This document shows, in pieces, positions 33,297 to 42,466 of a DNA stretch of 62,017 nucleotides. The translations under genes were made by a program, and so were the position numbers. This stretch comes from Saccharococcus thermophilus. GTDB taxonomy: Bacteria > Bacillota > Bacilli > Bacillales > Anoxybacillaceae. The first letter of the stretch is position 1. Each line of letters opens with the position of its first letter. Location of the stretch: the NCBI RefSeq assembly GCF_011761475.1, contig NZ_JAASRS010000003.1, forward strand, positions 1-62,017, in the 5' to 3' direction. The notes below the pieces were generated by a model. The model had not been told where the DNA came from. It saw only the letters and a list, made by a program, of their open reading frames with translations, and searched no databases.

Positions 33297-36223
33297 GTTA
33301 CGAATGGGCAAAGGAACGGCCAGTTGAACATCGATTAATCAAGCAATTAGAAGGAATAGGATATACGTACATTCCAGGACATGATCTCGATTCAAAGCGC
33401 ATGTCCCATCGGGATGTCGTGTTAGAGAAACGGTTAAAACAGGCGATCCAGCGCCTGAATCCATGGATTGACGACATCAACCTCCATAAAGTCGTGCGTA
33501 TGGTGACGCATATCAACGCCGCGAGCGTCATGGAGGCTAACGAGAAGTTCTACGACATGGTTGTGAACTATGTGTCCATCCAGCAAGACCTTGGGAAAGG
33601 GAAGAAAAGCCAGACGGTCAAGTTGATTGATTTTGACCATCCCGAAAACAATGAATTTTTAGTGGTGAATCAATTCAAAGTCAGTGGACCGATGGACACG
33701 ATCATTCCGGATGTTGTGTTGTTTGTCAATGGGCTTCCGCTTGTCGTCATTGAATGCAAAAGCCCGACGAAGCCGCATCCAATCAGCGAGGCGGTCCAGC
33801 AGCTGCTTCGCTACCAGCAGGAGGCGGAGCGCCTTTTCCACTACAACCATGTCGTCGTGGCGACATGTAACGAACAAGCCAAATTCGGATCTATTGGCGC
33901 AAGACTGCGACACTTCGGGGAATGGAAAGACCCGTATCCGCTGAAAGCTAGTGATATTGGCGACAATCCGACGCGTCAAGACGTGTTAGTCGCGGGAATG
34001 TTCCCGAAAAAGAATTTGCTGGACATGATCCAAAACTTTGTCGTCTACGAGGCAGAAGGCGGCCGCACGATTAAGAAAGTCTGTCGCTACCAGCAATTCC
34101 GCGCCGCCAATAAGGCCGTCGAACGCATTTTAACCGGCAAGACACCGAAGGAACGGGGCGGCGTCGTCTGGGCGACGCAAGGATCTGGAAAGAGCTTGAC
34201 GATGCTCTACCTGTCCGTCAAACTGCGGCGCCTCAAGGAACTGCGCAACCCGTCCATCGTCATCGTGACGGACCGCACCGATTTGGACGAGCAAATCACA
34301 AATACGTTCCGTCGCTGCGGTTTCCCGAATCCGCAACGTGCTGAAAGCGTCAAAGATTTGCGTGAATTATTACGAACCGCAACAGGCGCGACCATCATGA
34401 CGACAATCCAAAAATTCCAAGATCACGCTGACGACGGAGAAGATTTGCTTTTAAATGACGCCGACAATATCTTTGTCCTCGTCGATGAGTCGCACCGCAC
34501 CAATTACGGTGGACTGGCGATGAATATGAGAGCATCTCTTCCAAATGCGGTATACATTGGATTTACAGGGACACCAATTGACAAAGAAGACCGTAGTACG
34601 GTCCAAACATTTGGTACGTACATTGACACATACACCATCCAACAGGCCGTTGAGGACGGGGCGACAGTCCCGATCTATTACGAAAGCCGCCTACCGGAGT
34701 TACGGGTTGAGGGCGAGTCGATGGACGCAATTTTTGAACGCGTCTTTCAAGACTATTCCAAAGAGGAACGGGAACAGATCAAGAAGAAATACGCGACAGA
34801 GGAGGCAATTATCGGAGCGCCGCAGCGCATTCGCCGGATCTGTCTTGACATCATTGAACATTACGAGAAACATATCGCACCAAATGGCTTCAAAGCACAA
34901 ATTGTCGCGATTAACCGCGAAACTGCTGTGCTGTACAAAGAAATTCTCGATGAACTAAACGGACCAGAATCGGTAGTTATCATATCTCCTAACAACAACG
35001 ACGATGAAAGGCTTAAAAAATATCATTTAACCAAAGAACAGCAAAAACATTACATCGAACGCTTTAAAAAGCCGCTACATGAGGATAAGCTAGCTTTCAT
35101 TATCGTGTGCGATATGTTGTTGACGGGGTTTGACGCGCCAATTGAGCAAGTGATGTACCTCGATAAACCGCTAAAGGAACATAACTTGCTCCAGGCGATC
35201 GCGAGAACGAACCGTACCTACGACAAGAAGACATACGGCCTTATCGTCGATTATTACGGCGTATCCGCGTTCTTAAAACAGGCACTTGCGATTTTTAACC
35301 CAACGGATGTACAAGGGGCGTTGACATCCATTGAATCAGAAATACCTCGACTACAGGCGCGGCATCGTGCCGCCATGCGTTTCTTTGATCATGTTGACCG
35401 CAACGACATTGAGGCGTGCATGAAAGTTTTAGAACCAGAAGACGTGAGACATGCATTTGACCAGGCATTTAAGCGATTTGCGGAAAGCATGGACATGATT
35501 ATGCCAAATCCAGCAGCAAAGCCATATCATGAGGACCTTAAATTTTTAGGGAAAGTGCGTCAATACGCGCGCAACCGCTTCCGAGATGAACAAATGGACA
35601 TCTCTGACTGCGGCGAAAAAGTGAAGAAACTCATTTACGATCACATCTACGCAACCGATATAAAAGCGCTTCATCGCCCAGTCAGCATCCTAGAAAAAAA
35701 TTTCGATGCTCACGTGAAAAATTTATCTACTGACCAAGCGAAAGCGTCAGAAATGGAACACGCGATCCGCCATGAAATTCGAGTGAAAATCAACGAAAAT
35801 CCGGTCTATTACACATCGCTGAAGGAACGACTCGAACAGCTCATTCAGGCAAGAAAAGAGAAGCGAATCAATGACGCCCAGCTCGCATTTGAATTGGAAA
35901 AATTGATCGAGGAGATGCGTGGCCAGTCCAAAACTATTGAAGAAGAAGGGCTGACGCCGCAATCCTATCCGATTTTTCAATTGTTGCAAAAGGAATGGAC
36001 CGATCAAGAAGAAGAGAAAGAACGGTTAAAAGAAATCACCCAGATCATTGTGGAACATATCGAAGGCCTCGTCGTCATCGACTGGGTTAACAAAGAAGAC
36101 GTCAAACGCGAAATGCGTAAAAAAATCAAGCGCCAGCTCCGGACAAGCAAATGCCCGTCCGATAAAATCGAGCCACTTGCTCAGCAAATCGTTGAACTGG
36201 CGGAAATCCATTACAAAAAATAA
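33293..36223 (+). CDS. hsdR: Type I restriction enzyme R subunit
   Basis: The 976-residue protein carries the N-terminal nuclease (PDVVLFVNGLPLVVIECKS, about 138-158, giving the Asp...Glu-x-Lys core) and the SF2 motor. Motor motifs are Walker A TQGSGKS (about 290), DESHR (about 396), FTGTPID and the C-terminal ARTNRTYD box. A helical C-terminal region would contact HsdM/HsdS. It translocates and cuts DNA when bound to M and S subunits. GTG 33293 overlaps the hsdS stop. With hsdM absent and hsdS truncated, this subunit is probably without function unless it borrows M and S subunits from the chromosome. Confidence 0.95.
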   Translation: MSYEWAKERPVEHRLIKQLEGIGYTYIPGHDLDSKRMSHRDVVLEKRLKQAIQRLNPWIDDINLHKVVRMVTHINAASVMEANEKFYDMVVNYVSIQQDLGKGKKSQTVKLIDFDHPENNEFLVVNQFKVSGPMDTIIPDVVLFVNGLPLVVIECKSPTKPHPISEAVQQLLRYQQEAERLFHYNHVVVATCNEQAKFGSIGARLRHFGEWKDPYPLKASDIGDNPTRQDVLVAGMFPKKNLLDMIQNFVVYEAEGGRTIKKVCRYQQFRAANKAVERILTGKTPKERGGVVWATQGSGKSLTMLYLSVKLRRLKELRNPSIVIVTDRTDLDEQITNTFRRCGFPNPQRAESVKDLRELLRTATGATIMTTIQKFQDHADDGEDLLLNDADNIFVLVDESHRTNYGGLAMNMRASLPNAVYIGFTGTPIDKEDRSTVQTFGTYIDTYTIQQAVEDGATVPIYYESRLPELRVEGESMDAIFERVFQDYSKEEREQIKKKYATEEAIIGAPQRIRRICLDIIEHYEKHIAPNGFKAQIVAINRETAVLYKEILDELNGPESVVIISPNNNDDERLKKYHLTKEQQKHYIERFKKPLHEDKLAFIIVCDMLLTGFDAPIEQVMYLDKPLKEHNLLQAIARTNRTYDKKTYGLIVDYYGVSAFLKQALAIFNPTDVQGALTSIESEIPRLQARHRAAMRFFDHVDRNDIEACMKVLEPEDVRHAFDQAFKRFAESMDMIMPNPAAKPYHEDLKFLGKVRQYARNRFRDEQMDISDCGEKVKKLIYDHIYATDIKALHRPVSILEKNFDAHVKNLSTDQAKASEMEHAIRHEIRVKINENPVYYTSLKERLEQLIQARKEKRINDAQLAFELEKLIEEMRGQSKTIEEEGLTPQSYPIFQLLQKEWTDQEEEKERLKEITQIIVEHIEGLVVIDWVNKEDVKREMRKKIKRQLRTSKCPSDKIEPLAQQIVELAEIHYKK

Positions 36224-36247
36224 AGCACCCTTCATGGGTGCTTTTTT
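36222..36247. terminator. Terminator between convergent genes
   Basis: AAAGCACCC/GGGTGCTTT stem with T6 on the plus strand and an A-run before it. Confidence 0.85.
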
Positions 36248-36976
36248 CTATATCGTTAGCGTCGGGCCGTTCACACGCAGCCATTCTTTACGTTCCTCAT
36301 AATCCGGCAAAATCGAACGTACCAGATTCCAAAAATTTTTCGAATGATCCGCGTAACGCAGATGGGCTAATTCATGCACAATCACATAATCAACAACGCG
36401 CATTGGGGCCAGAAAAAGACGCCAATTCAAATAAATCGCTCCCTGTGGTGTGCACGTTCCCCAGCGAAACTTCTGCTCTTTTACCGCAAGCTTCGCCGGC
36501 GTTACCCCTAGACGCTGTGCATAACGTTTCACCCGTTCTTCCGCTTTCACCTGCGCCCGCTGGATATACCAAGATTTTAATGCTTCACGAATCATAGGCA
36601 CATGCTCTATATCATCGGCTGATGTTGGTGTTTCAATATAAAATTTCCCTTGATGAAATAACACTTTTACCTTATCGATATCTTGATTTTGTTTCACCTT
36701 AATTCGATAATACCGCCCTAAATACGGTAATTTCTCCCCACTAACAAATTCTAACGGAGCCGGTGGTCGCTTAATCTCATTCAAAGAGTTCCACTTATCT
36801 AAAATCCACGTTGCCTTCTTACGCAAAACTCGGTTTATTTCTTCCTGAACTAGATGATCGGGAGCTACCACTGTAACCCCCTCCATCCACTCTACAACAA
36901 TAGAGATATCTTCTTTCCCTTTCACCTGCTGCAATGTGTACTCAATCGCTGTCGTTCCAAACTGAAAGGTAGGCAT
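36248..36976 (-). CDS. YgjP/DUF45-type metallopeptidase
   Basis: The 242-residue protein (ATG 36976 after GGGGGACG) has the YgjP-like layout: an N-terminal beta-rich half, then KEQKFRWGTCTPQGAIYLNWRL and the zinc motif VIVHELAHLRYADHSKNFW (HExxH with a third His). Genes of this family are frequently placed next to type I hsdR, as here, in convergent or same-strand order. The function in restriction is not established; proteolytic control of the enzyme is one idea. Confidence 0.9.
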   Translation of the reverse strand: MPTFQFGTTAIEYTLQQVKGKEDISIVVEWMEGVTVVAPDHLVQEEINRVLRKKATWILDKWNSLNEIKRPPAPLEFVSGEKLPYLGRYYRIKVKQNQDIDKVKVLFHQGKFYIETPTSADDIEHVPMIREALKSWYIQRAQVKAEERVKRYAQRLGVTPAKLAVKEQKFRWGTCTPQGAIYLNWRLFLAPMRVVDYVIVHELAHLRYADHSKNFWNLVRSILPDYEERKEWLRVNGPTLTI

Positions 36977-37140
36977 AAAACACGTCCCCCAAAATATCAA
37001 GTGATACCCCTATTATACAAGCCAGTTATCCACTTTTTCACTGGATTTATCCCCCAAAATCCCACTACATAAATACCGATGCGTCCACGCGATCATTTAC
37101 CTTCGTACATACGCATGTCTATGTGTTGAAGAAATTTCCA

Positions 37141-37519
37141 ATTTGAAAATAACAGACCTGAATCTCGAGTTAAAACGAATTCGTATTGTGAACAAAATAA
37201 TGAAAGTAGTACCTATCTCGGAAGATTTTATTAGCCGAACTAGAGGATTAGTTGAAGTTTCGAGTGGGAATGGCAAAAAAAAAAAAGAAACTTTATGTTG
37301 CAGCATCTCCATATGTCTTTTATAGTCAACGATCACTGAAATTCTTACTAAGGGGCATTCAGCGAATGATTGAAAGCTACATCCTGCCGAATAAAAAGCT
37401 CACGCCCCATATGTTCCGGCATACGTTTTGTAAGTGGATGTTAAAAGCGACGAACAACGATATCGAGAAAGTGCGGAGACTCGCAGGTCATAGCAATATC
37501 GCTACAACATCACGATACA
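37141..37519 (+). pseudogene. Degraded tyrosine recombinase
   Basis: The translation in two frames matches residues of the recombinase at 24351. One frame gives LKITDLNLELKRIRIV; after frameshifts another gives KFRVGMAKKK and then HMFRHTFCKWMLKATNND to GHSNIATTSRY. It lacks the N-terminal domain, has at least one frameshift, and breaks directly after the catalytic Tyr codon. Confidence 0.85.
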
Positions 37520-37593
37520 GCTCATTCGTTAAATCTACAATTTCTTTTCTTCGATCATCAGTTCTTCTTTGTTCATACGATTTTTTTACATAG
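37520..37593 (-). pseudogene. N-terminal scrap of a TetR-like regulator
   Basis: The minus strand reads VKKSYEQRRTDDRRKEIVDL and then TNELYR, like the first helix of a TetR-type repressor. The frame is cut by the joint to the recombinase remnant. No clear start codon remains. Very short, so tentative. Confidence 0.35.
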
Positions 37594-37600
37594 AAGTATA

Positions 37601-37625
37601 TTATTTAGAACTATGTTCTAAATAA
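37601..37625. promoter_or_regulatory. 25-bp perfect operator-like palindrome
   Basis: TTATTTAGAAC-TAT-GTTCTAAATAA lies just upstream of the TetR-like scrap, where an autoregulatory operator would be expected. Confidence 0.55.
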
Positions 37626-37900
37626 TCAATAAAAGTATAGAAAATTATTTCTTAACCTTTTCAATTAGTTTAATTTTCGTTATATATGAAGCTTCCCGCA
37701 AGCCGTCCGAAGAGCACAGGTCCTTTATGCGCCTAACAAGCAAAAATTACAATGGGGTGAGGCAAAGGAAGAAGCGTCCTCGGGAAGGAGGTAAAAAATA
37801 AAACGCATTTTTAGCCTGTTCCATTTTTTTAAATGCAACGGCCTAAAAATGCGCCAGGACAAGACTAAAGAATATTGCTTTTATAGCGAAAGAACCTCTC
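37626..37900. other. Intergenic region with hairpin
   Basis: No recognisable gene; a short basic frame (about 37680-37800) ending GGAGGTAAAAAATAA is not called. A hairpin, CGCATTTTTAGCC/GGCCTAAAAATGCG, at 37804-37853 could end the minus-strand operon. Confidence 0.4.
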
Positions 37901-38743
37901 TTATCGTTCTAGTACGCTTGATCTTTCTCGGAATTTCTCTAATGATTGATATTTATCGGGATGGGGTTGTGGGTCAGGTTTTAATTGCAAGAACGGATTC
38001 TTCCATAAAGCATAAAATTTCACATCCTCCCGAATCCATTCCTTGGCTTTCTTCGGTTCTTTCCAGTCTTCTCGAATTTCTTGCAACGATTTCTTTGTGG
38101 CAAAAGTGTGCGTGAAAGTGCCTTTATCTCCTTCTAACTGTACGGATAGAATATGTAAATGATTCCTCTTTTCCAACAATTGAATCGCCTTCACTCTAAA
38201 TTCTTCGTTTCTCACAAACTCGTATTGATGATTCCCGCGATCATCTCGCATAAACTGCATTTTCTCGGCCAGTGTGACTTCTTTGAAAAAACCCATGAAT
38301 TTTGCATAATAAGGATTTTCTTTCTCCATTTCAAGAACATGAATCGGGCGATTCCTGATCGTTTCGTGAATATCAATTAATTGTATCTTCGTTTCTAAGG
38401 GCAAGCTGCCAACTTTTAATATCATTTGTTCCTTTCGGATAAGGGGAAAACGATGAGCTTTAATCACCCCTTTTAAAGCAATATCAGATCGATCGCTAAT
38501 AATATTGGCAGGTACTCTTAATTCGTTTTCCTTTAATCGATAATAGGGCTGCTCTGTTTTTCCTCCTTTAGTAACAATGGCGTGGGCAGGAAGAGTGGCG
38601 TATCCGCCCCTGAAATTTCCGATCACAACAGCAAAACGGGTTTTCGTAGGGGCGGCGTGTGCTTCTTTATATTGAGGATTGGGATAGTCCCTCACTAACA
38701 CAATATCTCCTGTACGAATGGACATCCAATCATTCTTATTCAC
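37901..38743 (-). CDS. Hypothetical protein, PemK-like start (280 aa)
   Basis: The first 60 residues (RTGDIVLVRDYPN, then TKTRFAVVIGN and AIVTKGG) resemble the SH3-like barrel of MazF/PemK proteins. The remaining 200 residues are mixed, with a charged C-terminal helix, and are not recognised. It overlaps the preceding gene by 8 bp and is the last gene of the mobilization operon. The similarity to PemK is weak, and this is probably not a classical toxin. Confidence 0.55.
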   Translation of the reverse strand: MNKNDWMSIRTGDIVLVRDYPNPQYKEAHAAPTKTRFAVVIGNFRGGYATLPAHAIVTKGGKTEQPYYRLKENELRVPANIISDRSDIALKGVIKAHRFPLIRKEQMILKVGSLPLETKIQLIDIHETIRNRPIHVLEMEKENPYYAKFMGFFKEVTLAEKMQFMRDDRGNHQYEFVRNEEFRVKAIQLLEKRNHLHILSVQLEGDKGTFTHTFATKKSLQEIREDWKEPKKAKEWIREDVKFYALWKNPFLQLKPDPQPHPDKYQSLEKFRERSSVLER

Positions 38744-39092
38744 GGATTCCCCACGCTTTCTTTATGGCGTCGGCTAATTTTTCTTCATCGTTTTCGTCCA
38801 ACGCTTTTTCGATCTCTCTCACTGTTTCTTCTGGTACTCCTTCATCTACAGCTTCTTCTAAATACTCAACTAAGTAAAAAGCATACGAAGGATTCGGACG
38901 TCCTTCTTTCTCATGGATTTCCACCCTTGATTTTAAATAGTTCAAGGCCTCGTCAAGATACTTTTCTTCTTCCTCCGTAATTTCTAAGTCTTCGATCAGT
39001 TGCTCTCTTGTTTTATCAAAGGTCGTGTAACTCCATAAAAAATCATAATATTCGTCTGGGGTCATTTTGCAGAACGGTTTTGTCTTATCCAT
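38736..39092 (-). CDS. Acidic hypothetical protein (118 aa)
   Basis: The ATG at 39092 (MDKTKPFCKM) follows GAGGTG. An upstream ATG at 39179 in the same frame overlaps the previous gene and is less likely. The protein is strongly acidic and helical, with repeated EEE and LDE stretches and an ending of KKAWGIRE. No family is recognised. It sits between the ArdC-like gene and the PemK-like gene. Confidence 0.6.
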   Translation of the reverse strand: MDKTKPFCKMTPDEYYDFLWSYTTFDKTREQLIEDLEITEEEEKYLDEALNYLKSRVEIHEKEGRPNPSYAFYLVEYLEEAVDEGVPEETVREIEKALDENDEEKLADAIKKAWGIRE

Positions 39093-39108
39093 ATTCATCA
39101 CCTCATTA

Positions 39109-40101
39109 TTAACGTTGCAGCTGCATCTCTTTATCTTTTTCGTTTTTATTGTTTTTGTCTTGATCTTTAGATGACTCATGTATCTGACGCAATTCTTTGA
39201 TTCGTTCTTTCATCAACTCGTCAATTTCTTGGATAATGCCCTGGGCGACATGCTGAATCTCTTTCATGGCCTGTTTCGCCAACTGAATGTCTTTAGCCCA
39301 GGTCGCAATATATCCAGCGCTGTATGGTTCTGTGTCCAATCCGTAATATTTGGAGACGATAAATGCAACAGCTTCAGCTTGTGCTTCTTTGTGTCCTCTA
39401 GGCAAGTTTTGCATGTCACTGTCTTTATGATGCAATTGAGCGTGGGCGTATTCGTGAATGAGCGTTTTGAATTTCAATGAAGTATTTTCAACAGACGCAT
39501 TAATACGAATAAGGTGCTTTGCTCGATCATAGTACCCCTTTGTATTCGGGTCGTCCAATACCTCTTCTTTCACCTCAATTCTGTTTTTATTCAAATGAGC
39601 CAGAAAATGCTTGTAAAGCGACTGAATGTGCTCGCTTTCTTTTAAATCTTCACGAATCAATTTTCGGATATCAAACAGCTCTTTTCCTTGGGTTTGGCTA
39701 ATATCAAAGACGTTGACAAAGCGAAAACCTTTTAGAATTTCTTTCTTTTCCATCACTGTTCGCCCCTTTTCATCACGGACAGGCTCGTTCGTTTCAGGGT
39801 CAATTTTGGGTTGCAACTTCTTCTCGAAGATCGGCGCAAAAATCTTAATGGCCTTTTCGCCTTTTTGAACGTGTCTGCCAAGCTCCTGCCACGCTTTGTA
39901 TCCCATAACCAACGTGGCATTTGGTTTCTGTGATAAAATCATCATGACATTGTGAAGGCTGTACTTTGGAAACCGCGCAACCACCTCCAAGTATCGTTGA
40001 AACTCTCCGTTCTTGAAAAGGCGTTCAATGGCTTGATCGACTTCTTTTTGGATTTTGTTCAGCTTTTCTTTGTATTCATTCGATTGTTTGTAATAACTCA
40101 C
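39109..40101 (-). CDS. ArdC-like antirestriction protein
   Basis: The 330-residue protein has an N-terminal ssDNA-binding domain of the ArdC/DUF1738 kind (KYSLHNVMMILSQ, about 46-58, and MGYKAWQELGRHVQKGEKAI, about 66-85). A zincin-like domain follows with HEYAH (216-220), LHHKD and a downstream EAQAEAVAF. ArdC proteins protect incoming single-stranded plasmid DNA from restriction. It overlaps the upstream small gene by 4 bp within the mobilization operon, which fits this job. The C-terminal tail is Lys/Asp/Asn-rich and probably disordered. Confidence 0.85.
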   Translation of the reverse strand: MSYYKQSNEYKEKLNKIQKEVDQAIERLFKNGEFQRYLEVVARFPKYSLHNVMMILSQKPNATLVMGYKAWQELGRHVQKGEKAIKIFAPIFEKKLQPKIDPETNEPVRDEKGRTVMEKKEILKGFRFVNVFDISQTQGKELFDIRKLIREDLKESEHIQSLYKHFLAHLNKNRIEVKEEVLDDPNTKGYYDRAKHLIRINASVENTSLKFKTLIHEYAHAQLHHKDSDMQNLPRGHKEAQAEAVAFIVSKYYGLDTEPYSAGYIATWAKDIQLAKQAMKEIQHVAQGIIQEIDELMKERIKELRQIHESSKDQDKNNKNEKDKEMQLQR

Positions 40102-40292
40102 GATTCATCCCTCACTATGGCGTACAGTGGCTCATACAGTTTTTTCCCGTTCTCTTCATATTCCAGATACCCTACTATCTCATAATCAATGAGAAATTCT
40201 CCTGAAGGAATCTCAAAAAGGGTCTTAAGACCCGGCGGCTTAGTGCGATAAATCGGCTTTTCGCTGCCCAGGATTTCGTGGTACTCGTACAT
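40098..40292 (-). CDS. Small hypothetical protein (64 aa)
   Basis: A 64-residue product, MYEYHEILG to AIVRDES, with an ATG after AAGAAAGGATGACC. It overlaps the ArdC-like gene by ATGA. Beta-rich and soluble by appearance. The position 32 bp after topB suggests it belongs to the same operon; no family is recognised. Confidence 0.65.
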   Translation of the reverse strand: MYEYHEILGSEKPIYRTKPPGLKTLFEIPSGEFLIDYEIVGYLEYEENGKKLYEPLYAIVRDES

Positions 40293-40324
40293 AATTGGTC
40301 ATCCTTTCTTCAAATGGTCTTGGT

Positions 40325-42445
40325 TTATTGGAATGTGAACTGGATTTCCCCTTTTTGGAGTGTCAAATAGGCGTCAAAGGACTTTTTCCCTTTGAATCCC
40401 TTGATCTTATTGGTTTTTCCCTTTTCACAAAGCTGCTTAACGTGTGTCTTAGTGATGTTTTTTCCTAAAATGGACTTCGGAAATGTCTGCTTACACCCGT
40501 TGGTATACTCTGTACATCCGTAGAATGTCTTTCGATCGACAATGTACCCTTTTTGACAACGAGGGCATGGAGCGATCGTATTTTCCTTCTTGATCTCTTC
40601 AAGCGCCTGTTTGGCATCGATACGTTCAACATCCTGAGAAGCCTGTTGAATCAGTGCATAACATAGCTTTTTCGCCTGTTCGATAAACACCTCTTTCGAT
40701 CGGTTGCCTTTCCCGATTTCTTGCAAAAAAAGCTCCCATTTGGCCGTCATTTCTGGTTTGGATAGGATAGTTCCTTTGACTGCTTCGCAAAGGATTTCTC
40801 CTTTCTTCGTCACAAACACTTGGTTTTTCTTTACTTCGATTAGTCGCCGTTGAATCAAGGTATCAATAATGGCTGCTCTTGTGGCTTCGGTTCCTAACCC
40901 CTCAACCTGATTCAGCGCTTCTTTCATCTCCTGATCTTCTACGTACTTTCCGGCTGTTTTCATTAGTGTAATAAGCTGTCCTTGGGTATACGGCTTTGGT
41001 GGTTGAGTCATCCCTTGTTTAACGGAAATATCGGCTTTAGCCGATTCTTCTTCTTTTACTTCAGGTAAAATAGCTACTTGTTCCCCTTCGCTTTCTTCGT
41101 CTTTTTCGTTTTGATACAGAGCCTTCCATCCCATCTCTTTCTCTGTTCGTCCTTTAGTGACAAATTCTTGTTTTCCAACAGAAGTAATGATGACGGTTTC
41201 GTCATAAACATAATCAGTCATGAACATAGCCAGGGCGCTTTTTAAGATTTCGTAATACACTTCTTTTTCGTCAGACGAAAAAGTTTCAAACGCCTTAGTG
41301 TCAGGGACTTTTTCTGTTGGAATAATGGCGTAGTGATCGCTCACTTTCTCTGGATTTACATAGCGTTTAGAAGGCTGAAGCGAACGAATAGGAACATGAA
41401 TGCCTAGACACTGTTGATATTGGTCCACATGCTTTTGTAAGTAGGTGTATTCTTCCTCGGTGATATATTGCGAATCGGTTCGAGGATACGATACATATCC
41501 TTTCTCGTATAAAGATTGCACAAGCTCCAATACTTTCGTTGGACTGAACTTTTTGGTTCGGTTGAGCTTGCTTTGCAGCGTCGATAAACTGTGCAGTTTC
41601 GGAGCTGGTGTTCGTTTTTCGCTGATTCGTACGCTCTTAATCACTGCTTGGTACGTCTGTTGCTCTTTCGTGATGTCGGGACGGACAGCTTCGTACAATT
41701 CATCGGGAGACGAAAAACGCTTGTTCAGTTTCCCCCGGTATGTTCCGTTCTTAACTGTAAACTGCCCCTCTAGTTCATAAAACGGTTCCGGCCGAAAGTG
41801 TTCAATTTCTTTTTGGCGATCATAGATCAGTTTCAAAACGGGAGTCTGCACCCGTCCGACGCTAAATACATCCCGGATGCCCTTTTGCTGAAGAAGCAGC
41901 GTATAGAGCCGACTAGCATTCATTCCTACTAGCCAGTCGGCGATCTGTCTCGCCTGGGCTTCATGAAACAAATGGATGGTTTCTTTCCCGTCTTTCAGTT
42001 CAGCAAACCCTTTTCGAATGGCATTTTCGGTTAGAGATGATGTCCAAAAGCGCTTAATCCGTTTTTTCGAGCATCCGGCCATGAGGATAAGCAGACGAGC
42101 GATATTTTCTCCTTCCCTGGCTGGATCGGTCGCAATAATGATTTCATCAGCCTCTTTAAGCAGCTTCTTAACGATTTGAAACTGTTTGGCTTTATCCTTC
42201 GACACTTTGTACTCAAACTGCCCAGGAATAATCGGCAAAGTGGCCAAGTCCCATTTTTTCCATTCCGGACGGTATTCCTCTGGCTCTTTTAGCTCGACTA
42301 GATGGCCAATTGCCCAGGTCACTGTTGCCCCGTTCGGAAATTCTTTACACGACTGAATAGAAAGAAAACCGTTTCCTTTGGTATGTGGAAACGGTGATGC
42401 GAGTTTTCGTGCCTGGTCGGGTTTTTCTGCAAGAATGACGATCAT
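40325..42445 (-). CDS. topB: DNA topoisomerase III (type IA)
   Basis: The 706-residue protein shows a TOPRIM domain at the start (LAEKPDQARK; IIATDPAREGE at 103-113), the conserved VGRVQTPVL segment, and catalytic Tyr320 in GYVSYPRTDSQY. A C-terminal zinc-ribbon-like CPRC...C...C segment and a basic tail follow. It relaxes and decatenates DNA through single-strand passage. Conjugative and mobilizable Gram-positive plasmids often carry such a gene next to the coupling protein, as here. The ATG at 42445 follows AGGGGGATG. No defect is visible. Confidence 0.95.
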   Translation of the reverse strand: MIVILAEKPDQARKLASPFPHTKGNGFLSIQSCKEFPNGATVTWAIGHLVELKEPEEYRPEWKKWDLATLPIIPGQFEYKVSKDKAKQFQIVKKLLKEADEIIIATDPAREGENIARLLILMAGCSKKRIKRFWTSSLTENAIRKGFAELKDGKETIHLFHEAQARQIADWLVGMNASRLYTLLLQQKGIRDVFSVGRVQTPVLKLIYDRQKEIEHFRPEPFYELEGQFTVKNGTYRGKLNKRFSSPDELYEAVRPDITKEQQTYQAVIKSVRISEKRTPAPKLHSLSTLQSKLNRTKKFSPTKVLELVQSLYEKGYVSYPRTDSQYITEEEYTYLQKHVDQYQQCLGIHVPIRSLQPSKRYVNPEKVSDHYAIIPTEKVPDTKAFETFSSDEKEVYYEILKSALAMFMTDYVYDETVIITSVGKQEFVTKGRTEKEMGWKALYQNEKDEESEGEQVAILPEVKEEESAKADISVKQGMTQPPKPYTQGQLITLMKTAGKYVEDQEMKEALNQVEGLGTEATRAAIIDTLIQRRLIEVKKNQVFVTKKGEILCEAVKGTILSKPEMTAKWELFLQEIGKGNRSKEVFIEQAKKLCYALIQQASQDVERIDAKQALEEIKKENTIAPCPRCQKGYIVDRKTFYGCTEYTNGCKQTFPKSILGKNITKTHVKQLCEKGKTNKIKGFKGKKSFDAYLTLQKGEIQFTFQ

Positions 42446-42466
42446 GAAAGCATCCCCCTATCGATT

